This document shows positions 45,694-53,711 of a stretch of DNA of 64,000 nt, piece by piece. Source of the stretch: a virus; the IMG/VR virus record IMGVR_UViG_3300046171_000252, positions 62,001 to 126,000 of that record, one strand, 5' to 3'. Numbering within the stretch: the stretch's first letter is position 1; every line of letters begins with the position of its first letter. Under the pieces are notes generated by a model. It was not told the DNA's origin, did not search any database, and saw nothing but the letters and a program-made list of their open reading frames with translations. The translations under genes and the position numbers were made by a program.

Positions 45694-46089
45694 TTGCCAT
45701 TTGAAATTAATGATGGCATATCCAAAGAAGGTGTTAAAGATTACGTAACTGCAATATCAAAATACAAACCTAGAGACTACCAGATAGAGGGTGTATATGA
45801 CGCCTTAAGACATAATCGTAAGTTGCTGATATCTCCAACTGCTTCTGGAAAGTCTTTGATGATATATTCTCTCGTGAGATACTATGTTGAGAAGCGACAA
45901 AATATCTTGATAGTTGTTCCTACGACTTCGCTAGTAGAGCAGATGTATAAAGATTTTGAAGATTATGGGTGGAATGTGGGTTCATATTGCCACAAAATCT
46001 ATGCCGGAAAGGAAAGAGAAACTGACTCTCAGGTGATTATAACAACTTGGCAGTCTATCTATAAATTGCCAAGACAGTATTTTCTCTAG
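45694..46089 (+). CDS. uvsW: UvsW helicase, middle fragment (frameshifted)
   Basis: The reading frame is open from about 45625, so the ATG here is internal to the real gene. It contains YKPRDYQIEGVYDALRHNRK, the Walker A motif SPTASGKSLMIYS and motif Ia VVPTTSLVEQMYKDF, then IITTWQSIYK. The frame ends at 46089. One extra base near 46084 separates it from the DEAH motif in the next frame: removing it gives YFSRFNVVIGDEAH. Confidence 0.88.
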   Translation: MPFEINDGISKEGVKDYVTAISKYKPRDYQIEGVYDALRHNRKLLISPTASGKSLMIYSLVRYYVEKRQNILIVVPTTSLVEQMYKDFEDYGWNVGSYCHKIYAGKERETDSQVIITTWQSIYKLPRQYFL

Positions 46090-46096
46090 ATTTAAT

Positions 46097-46891
46097 GTGG
46101 TTATTGGAGATGAAGCACATCAATTCAAAAGTAAATCATTAATATCCATAATGACAAAACTTGCTGATGCCAAATATAGATTTGGATTTACCGGAACTCT
46201 TGATGGATCTCAAACTCATAAGTGGGTGTTAGAAGGATTGTTTGGTCCTTCATATAAAATTATTAAAACTGATGAATTAATGAGTAAGGGGCATTTGGCT
46301 AAACTGGATATTAATGTAATTCTACTGAAGCACTTACCGAATAAATTTGAAACTTATGAGGATGAAGTCCAGTATATCATAGGTCATGAACGAAGGAATA
46401 GGTTCATTAAAAATCTAGCACTTGATCTAAAAGGAAATACTCTAATACTTTTTGCAAGAGTTGAAGGTCATGGTCAACCGCTATATGAATTAATAAATAA
46501 TAGTAACTTGATTGAAAATCGTCATGTCTTTTTTGTTCATGGTGGTGTTGCCACTGAGGACAGAGAAAAAGTGAGAGAGATTACCGAAAAAGAAACTGGT
46601 GCAATTATTGTAGCATCTTATGGAACTTTCTCCACAGGAATTAATATTAAAAACCTTCATAACGTCATTTTTGCTTCTCCATCTAAGTCAAGAATTAGAA
46701 ATTTACAGTCAATAGGAAGAGTCCTCAGAAAGGGGGATAAAAAAACAAAAGCAACTCTATATGATATTGCCGATGATATCAGTTACAAGTCCAGAAAAAA
46801 TTATACATTAAATCACTTGATTGAAAGAATTAAAATTTATAACGAAGAAAATTTTAATTATGATATTGTAAACATACCGCTTAAAAACTAA
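46097..46891 (+). CDS. uvsW: UvsW helicase, C-terminal fragment (frameshifted)
   Basis: The fragment begins inside helicase motif II (IGDEAHQF) and continues through motif III (FGFTGTLDG), the strand NTLILFARVEGHG, and motifs V and VI (SYGTFSTGINIKNLHNVIFA and QSIGRVLRKGDKKTK). These are the full superfamily-2 helicase motifs of UvsW, which unwinds R-loops and branched DNA. Together with the two upstream fragments it forms one complete helicase apart from the two single-base shifts. It overlaps the next gene by one base. Confidence 0.9.
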   Translation: MVIGDEAHQFKSKSLISIMTKLADAKYRFGFTGTLDGSQTHKWVLEGLFGPSYKIIKTDELMSKGHLAKLDINVILLKHLPNKFETYEDEVQYIIGHERRNRFIKNLALDLKGNTLILFARVEGHGQPLYELINNSNLIENRHVFFVHGGVATEDREKVREITEKETGAIIVASYGTFSTGINIKNLHNVIFASPSKSRIRNLQSIGRVLRKGDKKTKATLYDIADDISYKSRKNYTLNHLIERIKIYNEENFNYDIVNIPLKN

Positions 46892-47319
46892 TGGGTGAAG
46901 AATTCTATTCAATAATAAAACTAGTATCAGGAGAAGAAATATTTTCTCTCATCTCAATTGAAGATGAAGAGGATCCAGCAATCATTCTTCAAAATCCTGT
47001 AATTATGAAATTAATTCATCATAAATCAGGAATGCATGTCAAAATAAAACAATGGATTGATTTGTCTGATGAAGATATTTTTATTATTAAATCCGATAAA
47101 ATTATTACAATGACAGAGAGTAATGATGAGAAATTAATTGGAATCTATAATGACTTTGTTGAAGAATCTGATGATGAAAATATTGATTTTGGGAATCCGG
47201 ATAGTTTCTACACTAGACCATCTACTAAAATGGGATATATATCTTCTGTTGAAAAAGCAAGAAAAGAATTAGAAGATATATTCAATAGAGAAATTCAAGA
47301 GAATCAATCTCCTGAATAA
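46891..47319 (+). CDS. Sm-like (Lsm-fold) phage protein, long form
   Basis: The first ~75 residues follow a small beta-barrel pattern starting YSIIKLVSGEEIFSLISIED. It shares the start 'L-V/R-I-V-S/T-G-E-E-x' and several strands with the 97-residue protein at 58122-58415, so the two are likely paralogues. The remainder is acidic and ends with a helix (VEKARKELEDIFN). Small proteins of this type in cyanophages resemble the Sm/Hfq fold, but RNA binding is not shown by the sequence. It starts on the uvsW stop codon. Confidence 0.7.
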   Translation: MGEEFYSIIKLVSGEEIFSLISIEDEEDPAIILQNPVIMKLIHHKSGMHVKIKQWIDLSDEDIFIIKSDKIITMTESNDEKLIGIYNDFVEESDDENIDFGNPDSFYTRPSTKMGYISSVEKARKELEDIFNREIQENQSPE

Positions 47320-47378
47320 TAGCTAGCTAGAACTTATCTTTAACGGGGACAAACCTAGTCTATATGTGATTACCAATC

Positions 47379-47406
47379 TTGTCAAGCCTTAAAAGTGTGC
47401 TATAAT
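47379..47406 (+). promoter_or_regulatory. Sigma70-type promoter upstream of gp55
   Basis: TTGTCA (47379-47384) and a perfect TATAAT (47401-47406) are separated by 16 bases. The start codon at 47445 has AAGGCGAGG (47424-47432) about 12 bases upstream as ribosome-binding site. A second ATG at 47440 opens only a short frame. This promoter makes late sigma factor synthesis independent of late transcription. Confidence 0.72.
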
Positions 47407-47444
47407 GTTATCAACATATTAATAAGGCGAGGAAACTCAATGCT

Positions 47445-47960
47445 ATGCCTAAGAAAAAACCAGAACATTACGTAAATAACAAAGAGTTGCTAGAGGCAAT
47501 GATTGTCTATCGCACCAAAGTTGGTATTGCGAGAGAAAAATTTATTGAGAAATATGATAAAGATCCACCAAAGTCCGGAGCATGGGAAGGCAAACCCAGA
47601 ATTCCTAATTATCTTGGTGAATGTTTTTTAAAGATTGCAACTCATCTTTCATATAAACCAAACTTTGTAAATTACATGTTCCGTGAGGATATGATTTCTG
47701 ATGGTATTGAAAACTGCGTTCAATACATTCATAATTTTAATCCAGAGAAATCTCAAAATCCCTTTGCCTATTTTACTCAAATTATTCACTATGCTTTCCT
47801 GAGAAGAATTCAAAAAGAGAAAAAGCAATTAGAAATCAAAACAAAGATTATTGAACGCACAGGATTTGATGAAGTCATGGTTATTGACAACAATGAACTT
47901 TCAGGTAATAATGCTGAGTATAATTCCATAAAAGATAACATTCAATATCGTAACCGATAA
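47445..47960 (+). CDS. 55: Late sigma factor gp55
   Basis: The 171-residue protein is close to T4 gp55 (185 aa). It contains NNKELLEAMIVYRTKVGIAR, NYLGECFLKIATHLSYKPNF and the region NPEKSQNPFAYFTQIIHYAF followed by LRRIQKEKKQLEIK, which corresponds to sigma region 2. gp55 binds the host RNA polymerase core and recognises the TATAAATA boxes found across this window. It is the first gene after a sigma70-like promoter. Confidence 0.92.
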   Translation: MPKKKPEHYVNNKELLEAMIVYRTKVGIAREKFIEKYDKDPPKSGAWEGKPRIPNYLGECFLKIATHLSYKPNFVNYMFREDMISDGIENCVQYIHNFNPEKSQNPFAYFTQIIHYAFLRRIQKEKKQLEIKTKIIERTGFDEVMVIDNNELSGNNAEYNSIKDNIQYRNR

Positions 47961-47966
47961 AAAATT

Positions 47967-48251
47967 ATGAAAGATTATTCACGATATCTTGAGTTATATC
48001 AAATTGATGAACTCAAAGATCTCTTTGACAAATACGGATGGGAAGAATCTGACGATGTTGTCATTGAAATGGCAGGAACTCAGGTTTCTGGTATTGATGT
48101 GGGTGAGGAGTATAATAAGAAGTGGCAGTCTCCTATTGGCACTCGTAAATATAACAAAGATGCATTCATTGTTATCAAAAACCTTTCTCGTGATCCCGTT
48201 GTATCTTCTAAACCAATGGACAGGGATCACAAACCTCATCATTCCAAATGA
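47967..48251 (+). CDS. Conserved hypothetical protein between gp55 and gp47 (94 aa)
   Basis: The product begins MKDYSRYLELYQIDELKDLF followed by DKYGWEESDDVVIEM and is acidic in the first half and basic at the end (KPMDRDHKPHHSK). I see no known domain. The gene lies in the recombination operon and overlaps gp47 by four bases (ATGA), so translation of the two is probably coupled. Confidence 0.7.
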   Translation: MKDYSRYLELYQIDELKDLFDKYGWEESDDVVIEMAGTQVSGIDVGEEYNKKWQSPIGTRKYNKDAFIVIKNLSRDPVVSSKPMDRDHKPHHSK

Positions 48252-49282
48252 AAATAGCAATCATTACAGATACTCATTATGGTGCTAGAAAAGGTTCTAA
48301 GCACCTTCATGACTACTTTGAGAAGTTCTATGATGATGTGTTCTTTCCGACCTTAGAGGAGCAAGGAATCACTACTGTGGTTCATATGGGAGATGCTTTT
48401 GATAGTCGTAAGTCAATTGATTATCAAAGTCTTGAGTGGTCAAAGAGAGTTGTATTTGAGAGACTCAAAAAATACGATGTTCACATGATTGTAGGAAATC
48501 ATGATTGTTATTATAAGAATACCAATAATGTAAACTCTCCAGAACTTCTTCTACAAACTTATAATAATATTAAAACTTATAATAAAATTACTGAAGTATT
48601 TCTAGATAAAACTAAAGTATTGTTTATTCCTTGGATCAATGCAGAAAACTTTGAGGATACTGTCAAGGTTGTCAAAACTACTGATAGCATATGTGCGATG
48701 GGGCACCTTGAGCTCAACGGATTCAGAGCGCATCGTGGACACGTCATGGAAGATGGTATGGCGTGCGACTTATTTGATAAGTTCGACAAAGTGTTTTCAG
48801 GACACTACCATACACGGTCAGACAACGGAAAAATCTTCTACTTAGGAAATCCTTATGAGATGTTCTGGAATGATGTGAATGATACAAGAGGATTTCATAT
48901 CTTTGATACGGATACCCTCACTCATACCCCAGTTAATAATCCTTATAAATTATTTTATAACATCTATTACGAAGATACTAATCACAAACTCTTCAATGCA
49001 ACTGAATATGAGAACAAGATTGTAAAGGTTATTGTTCGTAAAAAAACAAAACCCAAAGATTTTGAAAAGTTTATTGATAAGTTGTATTCTATTGGCGTCC
49101 AAGATCTAAAAATCATTGAAAACTTTGATATTCAAGAAAATGAGGATTTTGAAATAGGGGAGGAAGAAAATACTCTTTCAATTCTAAGTCGTTATATTGA
49201 TGAATCTGAAACACAGTATGATAAGAATATTATTAAAAATATTTTTCAAGAACTCTATAAACAAGCTTGCGAGGTAGAATAA
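48248..49282 (+). CDS. 47: Recombination nuclease subunit gp47 (Mre11/SbcD-like)
   Basis: The 344-residue protein has the calcineurin-like phosphoesterase motifs of Mre11-type nucleases: DTHYG (D8, H10), MGDAFD (D49), VGNHDC (N84, H85) and later MGHLELNG and SGHYHTR. T4 gp47 has 339 residues. With gp46 it resects DNA ends for recombination-dependent replication. It overlaps the upstream gene by ATGA and lies one base before a DUF3110-like gene. Confidence 0.95.
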   Translation: MKIAIITDTHYGARKGSKHLHDYFEKFYDDVFFPTLEEQGITTVVHMGDAFDSRKSIDYQSLEWSKRVVFERLKKYDVHMIVGNHDCYYKNTNNVNSPELLLQTYNNIKTYNKITEVFLDKTKVLFIPWINAENFEDTVKVVKTTDSICAMGHLELNGFRAHRGHVMEDGMACDLFDKFDKVFSGHYHTRSDNGKIFYLGNPYEMFWNDVNDTRGFHIFDTDTLTHTPVNNPYKLFYNIYYEDTNHKLFNATEYENKIVKVIVRKKTKPKDFEKFIDKLYSIGVQDLKIIENFDIQENEDFEIGEEENTLSILSRYIDESETQYDKNIIKNIFQELYKQACEVE

Positions 49283-49283
49283 A

Positions 49284-49550
49284 ATGTATCTCCTCACTCT
49301 CAAAGAAAGTAAAGATGAGGGTGCTTATGCCGTGCAGGATAAGTATGGAGATAAGGTTCTTTTTCTTTTTGAGGAGGAAGATGATGCCGTTCGTTATGCT
49401 ATGATGCTTGAAGAGCAAGAAGAACAAACTATGGACGTTGTTGAGGTTGACGATGAACTTGCTATAAAAACTTGTAAAATACACAGTTACAAATATACTG
49501 TAATTACTTCTGATGACATTGTGATTCCCCCCAAGAATGATAACTTTTAA
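49284..49550 (+). CDS. DUF3110-like protein
   Basis: The 88-residue protein contains the pattern GAYAVQDKYGDKVLFLFEEE followed by DDAVRYAMMLEEQ, which resembles DUF3110, a family seen mainly in cyanobacteria and their phages. It continues as VDDELAIKTCKIHSYKYTVI. A cyanobacterial-type protein between the gp47 and gp46 genes supports a cyanobacterial host. The function is unknown. The gene overlaps the gp46 start by 14 bases. Confidence 0.8.
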   Translation: MYLLTLKESKDEGAYAVQDKYGDKVLFLFEEEDDAVRYAMMLEEQEEQTMDVVEVDDELAIKTCKIHSYKYTVITSDDIVIPPKNDNF

Positions 49551-50091
49551 AAATATTAAGTACAAGAATTTTTTAAGTACTGGAAATAATTGGACTGAGA
49601 TTGATTTTCAACAATATAATACGAACCTGATCATTGGAACGAATGGTGCGGGAAAAAGTTCTATGTTGGATGCACTTACTTTTGTATTGTTTAATAAACC
49701 ATTTCGCAAAATTAATAAACCACAACTAATCAATACCACAAACGAAAGAGAATGTTTAGTTGAGATTGAGTTCTCTGTGAATAGTCGTGATTATTTGGTT
49801 CGTCGTGGAATCAAACCAAATGTATTTGATATTGAGGTGAATGGTAATCCACTTCATAAGGAAGCAGATGATCGTGCCAATCAACGCATTCTTGAGGAAA
49901 GTATTCTTAAGGTAAATTATAAATCATTCACGCAAATTGTAATCTTAGGTAGCAGCACCTTTGTGCCTTTCATGCAACTTACAACTTCTAATCGTCGTGA
50001 AGTGATTGAAGATTTGTTAGATATTCGCATCTTCTCTGCGATGAATAATTTGGTCAAAGAAAAACTAAGGATAATGAGGGATCAATCCTAA
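49537..50091 (+). CDS. 46: Recombination ATPase gp46, N-terminal fragment (frameshifted)
   Basis: This frame encodes the N-terminal half of the Rad50/SbcC-like ATPase. It has MITFKNIKYKNFLSTGNNWT, the Walker A motif GTNGAGKSSML (K40), and YKSFTQIVILGSSTFVPFMQ followed by TSNRREVIEDLLDIRIF, which is typical of gp46. The frame stops at 50091 just before the coiled coil. Single-base shifts near GGG (50078-50080) and at AAAAAAGG (50105-50112) separate it from the C-terminal part. The corrected protein is about 570 residues (T4: 560). Confidence 0.88.
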   Translation: MITFKNIKYKNFLSTGNNWTEIDFQQYNTNLIIGTNGAGKSSMLDALTFVLFNKPFRKINKPQLINTTNERECLVEIEFSVNSRDYLVRRGIKPNVFDIEVNGNPLHKEADDRANQRILEESILKVNYKSFTQIVILGSSTFVPFMQLTTSNRREVIEDLLDIRIFSAMNNLVKEKLRIMRDQS

Positions 50092-50135
50092 ATCCTTAGA
50101 TCTGAAAAAAGGATAATGTCAGAGATAAGATTGGG

Positions 50136-51251
50136 ATGCAGGAAAACTTTATTAGCGAACTTGAAGAAAGGGGTAATGCCAATATAAATGCAAACCAAGA
50201 AAAAATTAATTCTTTGGATGCAGAAGTTCTTGCCTATATGAAAGAGAATTCTATCCTTGAAGAAGATGTATTTAAGTTCATTAAGGAACAGGAAAGTGTC
50301 ATTGGAGCAGGAGAAAAATTAGTAAAACTAAACAATCTTAAAGGAAAACTCTCTCAAAAAGTAGGCACAATTACCAAAGAACATAAGTTTTTCACCGAAA
50401 ATACGGTTTGTCCTACTTGCACTCAGGACATAGAAGAGGAGTTTAGGTTAAATAAGATTGTAGACGTTCAAAATAGAGCAAAAGAACTTCAGAGTGGTTA
50501 CCAAGAACTGGAAACCACCATTAAGTTTGAACAAGAAAAAGAACGTCAATTCAACTCACTATCTAAGGAGATTACTAAACTCAATAATGGCATTTCTCAA
50601 AACAATACTAGGGTATCTGGATGTCAACGACAAATCCGAGATTTGGAATCGGAAATTCAGAGACTTACCCAGCAAGTTGCAAACAGAAATACTGAACATG
50701 AGAAGTTAGCAGAGTTTAAAGTAACCCTCCAAAATACAATTGAAGACCTGTCCGATAAACGGATTGAAATGTCAAATTATGACTTTGCATATTCACTGCT
50801 CAAAGATGACGGTGTAAAAACGAAGATCATTAAAAAATATATTCCTTTCATTAATCAACAGGTTAATCGTTATCTGCAGATGATGGACTTCTATATCAAC
50901 TTCAATTTGGATGGTGAATTTAATGAGACCGTAAAATCGCCAATTCATGAAGATTTTTCTTATGCTTCTTTCAGTGAAGGTGAGAAAATGAGAATTGACC
51001 TAGCACTTCTTTTTACATGGAGAGAAGTTGCCCGTGTTAAGAATTCTGTCAATACAAATCTTTTAATTATGGATGAAGTATTTGACTCTTCACTTGATGG
51101 ATTTGGCACAGAAGAATTTCTTAAAATTATTAAATATGTCATTAAGGGTGCTAACATTTTTGTAATATCTCATAAATCAGATTTACATGACAAGTTTGAC
51201 AACGTGATAAAATTTGATAAGATAAAGGGATTCAGTAAAAAGGTATCATGA
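50136..51251 (+). CDS. 46: Recombination ATPase gp46, C-terminal fragment (frameshifted)
   Basis: The fragment starts in the coiled coil (MQENFISELEERGNANINAN) and contains the zinc hook CPTCTQD. It returns through a second coiled coil to the ABC signature (FSEGEKMRIDLALLFTWREV) and Walker B (NLLIMDEVFDSSLDGFG). It ends in HKSDLHDKFDNVIKF. All Rad50-type elements are therefore present in the two fragments together. The ATG at 50136 is internal; the real frame continues from about 50112. It overlaps the next gene by ATGA. Confidence 0.9.
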   Translation: MQENFISELEERGNANINANQEKINSLDAEVLAYMKENSILEEDVFKFIKEQESVIGAGEKLVKLNNLKGKLSQKVGTITKEHKFFTENTVCPTCTQDIEEEFRLNKIVDVQNRAKELQSGYQELETTIKFEQEKERQFNSLSKEITKLNNGISQNNTRVSGCQRQIRDLESEIQRLTQQVANRNTEHEKLAEFKVTLQNTIEDLSDKRIEMSNYDFAYSLLKDDGVKTKIIKKYIPFINQQVNRYLQMMDFYINFNLDGEFNETVKSPIHEDFSYASFSEGEKMRIDLALLFTWREVARVKNSVNTNLLIMDEVFDSSLDGFGTEEFLKIIKYVIKGANIFVISHKSDLHDKFDNVIKFDKIKGFSKKVS

Positions 51252-51412
51252 CTGAAATTAATTGGAGAGAAGAGTACAAAAAGTACACCAACGACCCAAG
51301 AGATCTTAAAAGATTAGATGAGGGTGCCAGAAGTCTGGCACAGTCATGGCACTTACAATCCATGTACAATAAGTGGAAACGTATCAAAGGTATTTCCGAT
51401 GACAACACCTAA
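51248..51412 (+). CDS. Small conserved protein after gp46 (54 aa)
   Basis: The ATG overlaps the gp46 stop (ATGA). The product MTEINWREEYKKYTNDPRDL followed by KRLDEGARSLAQSWHLQSMY is charged and helical, with no recognised domain. Its 3' end overlaps the start of the next small gene by 14 bases in another frame. Position and overlap pattern support a real gene. Confidence 0.62.
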   Translation: MTEINWREEYKKYTNDPRDLKRLDEGARSLAQSWHLQSMYNKWKRIKGISDDNT

Positions 51413-51590
51413 TTGGCAACATCACTCCAAGAAGGAGCAGAAACGCACTCTCAAACCTCAGGCATTGAGGTCTAGTAAAGAAGCACTCAAACAATTTAAG
51501 AAGTGTCACATGAACCCGTTCAAAAAGCGGGTTTCGTCGTATTATGAGTCCATACGAACGAACTTCAATGACCGTTTCCCACGAGATTAA
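51399..51590 (+). CDS. Small basic protein (63 aa)
   Basis: The start at 51399 (MTTPNWQHHSKKEQKRTLKP) is preferred over upstream in-frame codons because it follows the 14-base overlap style of the operon. The product is strongly basic (QALRSSKEALKQFKKCHMNP, then FKKRVSSYY). Its last 47 bases overlap the start of the CobT-like gene, and a hairpin lies inside it at 51513-51533. I recognise no function, and the C-terminal overlap makes it slightly less certain than its neighbours. Confidence 0.58.
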   Translation: MTTPNWQHHSKKEQKRTLKPQALRSSKEALKQFKKCHMNPFKKRVSSYYESIRTNFNDRFPRD

Positions 51591-53682
51591 ATCTCAACTG
51601 GCCAAACTACTGGCAACCGAGGATTTAATTGTAGAGCACAAGAATGTTGAAACTGCTTGCTTCAACGTCCATACTCGGGTTCTGACGCTTCCAATGTGGG
51701 AAAAGGCAAGTAATAGTGTTTATGATATGTTAGTGGGTCATGAGGTGGGACATGCACTTTATACGCCTGATAGAGATTGGTTTTTGGAACTAAAGATTCC
51801 TCCACAGTTTGTGAATGTGGTTGAAGATGTCCGCATTGAAAAACTTATAAAACGTAGGTATGCGGGTATCGGCAAAACATTCTATCGTGGTTATCAGGAA
51901 CTTGCCGATCAAGATTTTTTTCAGATTGCTAATGAAAATGTTAATCTTATGAATCTTGCTGACAAAGCAAACTTATATTTTAAGATTGGAAATTTCACAA
52001 ACATTTCTTTTACTGAAGAGGAGATGGCAATCATTCGTATAATTGATGGTTGTGAGGATTTTGATGACACCTTATTTGCAGCAGAGGTTCTGTATAAATT
52101 TTGTAAAAAAGAGCAAGAAAAAGAACAAGATAGTAATATTGATAATCAAAATAGTCAACAATCCGATGAAGGAGATTCTACTGAAGAATCTGAATCTGGA
52201 GATTCTGAAGAGGGAGATTCGGCAGACTTAGAAACTCCTTCATATGAGCAGAAGGGAGGAGATGTTGGTAATGAAACTTTAGGTGATGAACTAAAAGTCT
52301 CTACTGCAGCTAATCTAGAAGATGCACTTAAACAACTTATAGATCATAGTGGATTTGAAAATGTCTATTTGGAGTTTCCTAAACTTGACTTAAAAAAAGT
52401 TGTCGTTCCTAATTCTAAGATTCATGAACTTTGTGCAGAAAACTGGAAATCTTATGCGGAAAACGAAAATGAATATGGAAAATCATTTCCATTAAGTTTC
52501 AGTATTTCTAAAGTCGATCAACAATATTCTAAATTCAAACGTTCTGCTCAGAAAGAAGTTAGTTATTTGGTAAAGGAGTTTGAATGTAAGAAAGCAGCAG
52601 ATGCTTATTCTCGTGCTTCTACATCTCGCACTGGCATTTTAGATTGCTCTAAACTTCATACCTACAAATATAACGAAGACCTCTTTAAAAAAATTACTAC
52701 CATTCCCGATGGTAAAAATCATGGTCTGGTATTTGTTTTGGATTGGAGTGGTTCTATGGGTAGTGTTTTACTTGATACTATGAAACAACTTTTCAATCTG
52801 GTTTGGTTTTGTAAGAAAGTAAATATTCCATTTGAAGTGTATGCATTCACCAATGATTATCCCTTAATTGATGAGAGAACAGGTTGTAGGGAAATTTCTT
52901 ATGAGAAAAAATCTGGTCTTGTATATGTTCCTGAATGGTTTTCTATGATGAATTTCCTTACCAGTAAGGTAAATGGAAAAGTTCTAGATGAGCAAATGAA
53001 AAATATTTTCAGAATTGCATATAGTCATGATTATCATTGTTCTTTTAGAGCTCCTGTTGGTTTAGGACTCTCTGGAACTCCCTTGAATGAGGCAATGATT
53101 TCTCTCCATCAAATCCTACCAAAATTTAAAGAAGAACATAAACTTCAAAAAGTTCAGTGTGTTGTTTTGACTGATGGAGAGGGATGTTCCTTAAGATATC
53201 ATCGTCAGATTGATCGCGGATATGTTGATGGTCCTTTTCTTGGAACTGGTAATATCGGGCATAGGTGCGTTTTGAGAGATAGGGGAACTGGAAACACATA
53301 TACCTTTAGTGATGAATGGGACGAAATGACTGATGTTCTTCTTCGCAACCTGAGGGATAATTTTGTTGATATAAATTTCATCGGTATTCGTATTCTTCAA
53401 TCCCGTGATGCCAAATCGTTTATGCGTAAGTACTATAAATTTTATTCTGAGGAATTTCGTAGACTAGAAAGTGTATGGAAAAAAAGAAAATCTTTTACAA
53501 TTAAAACTTCTGGATATCACAGTTATTTTGGTTTATCATCCTCTGCCTTAAATAGTGATGATGAATTTGAAGTGAATGAAGACGCAACTAAAACTCAGAT
53601 TAAGAGTGCGTTTGCAAAATCTCTCAACTCCAAAAAAATGAATAAGAAAATTCTTGGTGAGTTTATTTCTTTGGTGGCATAA
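51544..53682 (+). CDS. CobT-like protein with HExxH and von Willebrand A domains
   Basis: The 712-residue protein has two recognisable parts. Near the N-terminus, MLVGHEVGHALYTPDR (H66, E67, H70) is a metallopeptidase-like HExxH motif. After an acidic linker (about residues 200-240), a C-terminal von Willebrand factor A domain has the MIDAS sequence LDWSGSMGS (about residue 400) and CVVLTDGEG. Such proteins pair with MoxR/CobS-type AAA+ ATPases, here the next gene, and are called CobT in cyanophages after the cobaltochelatase subunit. A chaperone-like or complex-remodelling role is more likely than cobalt insertion. An alternative ATG at 51568 exists. Confidence 0.85.
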   Translation: MSPYERTSMTVSHEIKSQLAKLLATEDLIVEHKNVETACFNVHTRVLTLPMWEKASNSVYDMLVGHEVGHALYTPDRDWFLELKIPPQFVNVVEDVRIEKLIKRRYAGIGKTFYRGYQELADQDFFQIANENVNLMNLADKANLYFKIGNFTNISFTEEEMAIIRIIDGCEDFDDTLFAAEVLYKFCKKEQEKEQDSNIDNQNSQQSDEGDSTEESESGDSEEGDSADLETPSYEQKGGDVGNETLGDELKVSTAANLEDALKQLIDHSGFENVYLEFPKLDLKKVVVPNSKIHELCAENWKSYAENENEYGKSFPLSFSISKVDQQYSKFKRSAQKEVSYLVKEFECKKAADAYSRASTSRTGILDCSKLHTYKYNEDLFKKITTIPDGKNHGLVFVLDWSGSMGSVLLDTMKQLFNLVWFCKKVNIPFEVYAFTNDYPLIDERTGCREISYEKKSGLVYVPEWFSMMNFLTSKVNGKVLDEQMKNIFRIAYSHDYHCSFRAPVGLGLSGTPLNEAMISLHQILPKFKEEHKLQKVQCVVLTDGEGCSLRYHRQIDRGYVDGPFLGTGNIGHRCVLRDRGTGNTYTFSDEWDEMTDVLLRNLRDNFVDINFIGIRILQSRDAKSFMRKYYKFYSEEFRRLESVWKKRKSFTIKTSGYHSYFGLSSSALNSDDEFEVNEDATKTQIKSAFAKSLNSKKMNKKILGEFISLVA

Positions 53683-53686
53683 CCAT

Positions 53687-53706
53687 AGACACTTAATTAA
53701 GTGTCT
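53687..53706 (+). promoter_or_regulatory. Perfect 20-bp palindrome before the CobS-like gene
   Basis: AGACACTTAA is followed by its exact reverse complement TTAAGTGTCT, filling most of the 29-base gap between the two genes and ending five bases before the ATG. No T tract follows, so it is not a typical terminator. It could fold in the mRNA over the ribosome-binding site or serve as an operator. Confidence 0.6.
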
Positions 53707-53711
53707 GACAA

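Noticed and set aside
51318-51398. Upstream extension of the small basic protein
   Set aside because: It would overlap the preceding small gene for 95 bases; the ATG at 51399 gives a short overlap like those of its neighbours.
53687-53706. Palindrome before the CobS-like gene as a terminator
   Set aside because: The stem is AT-rich at its centre and is followed by GACAAATG with no T tract.
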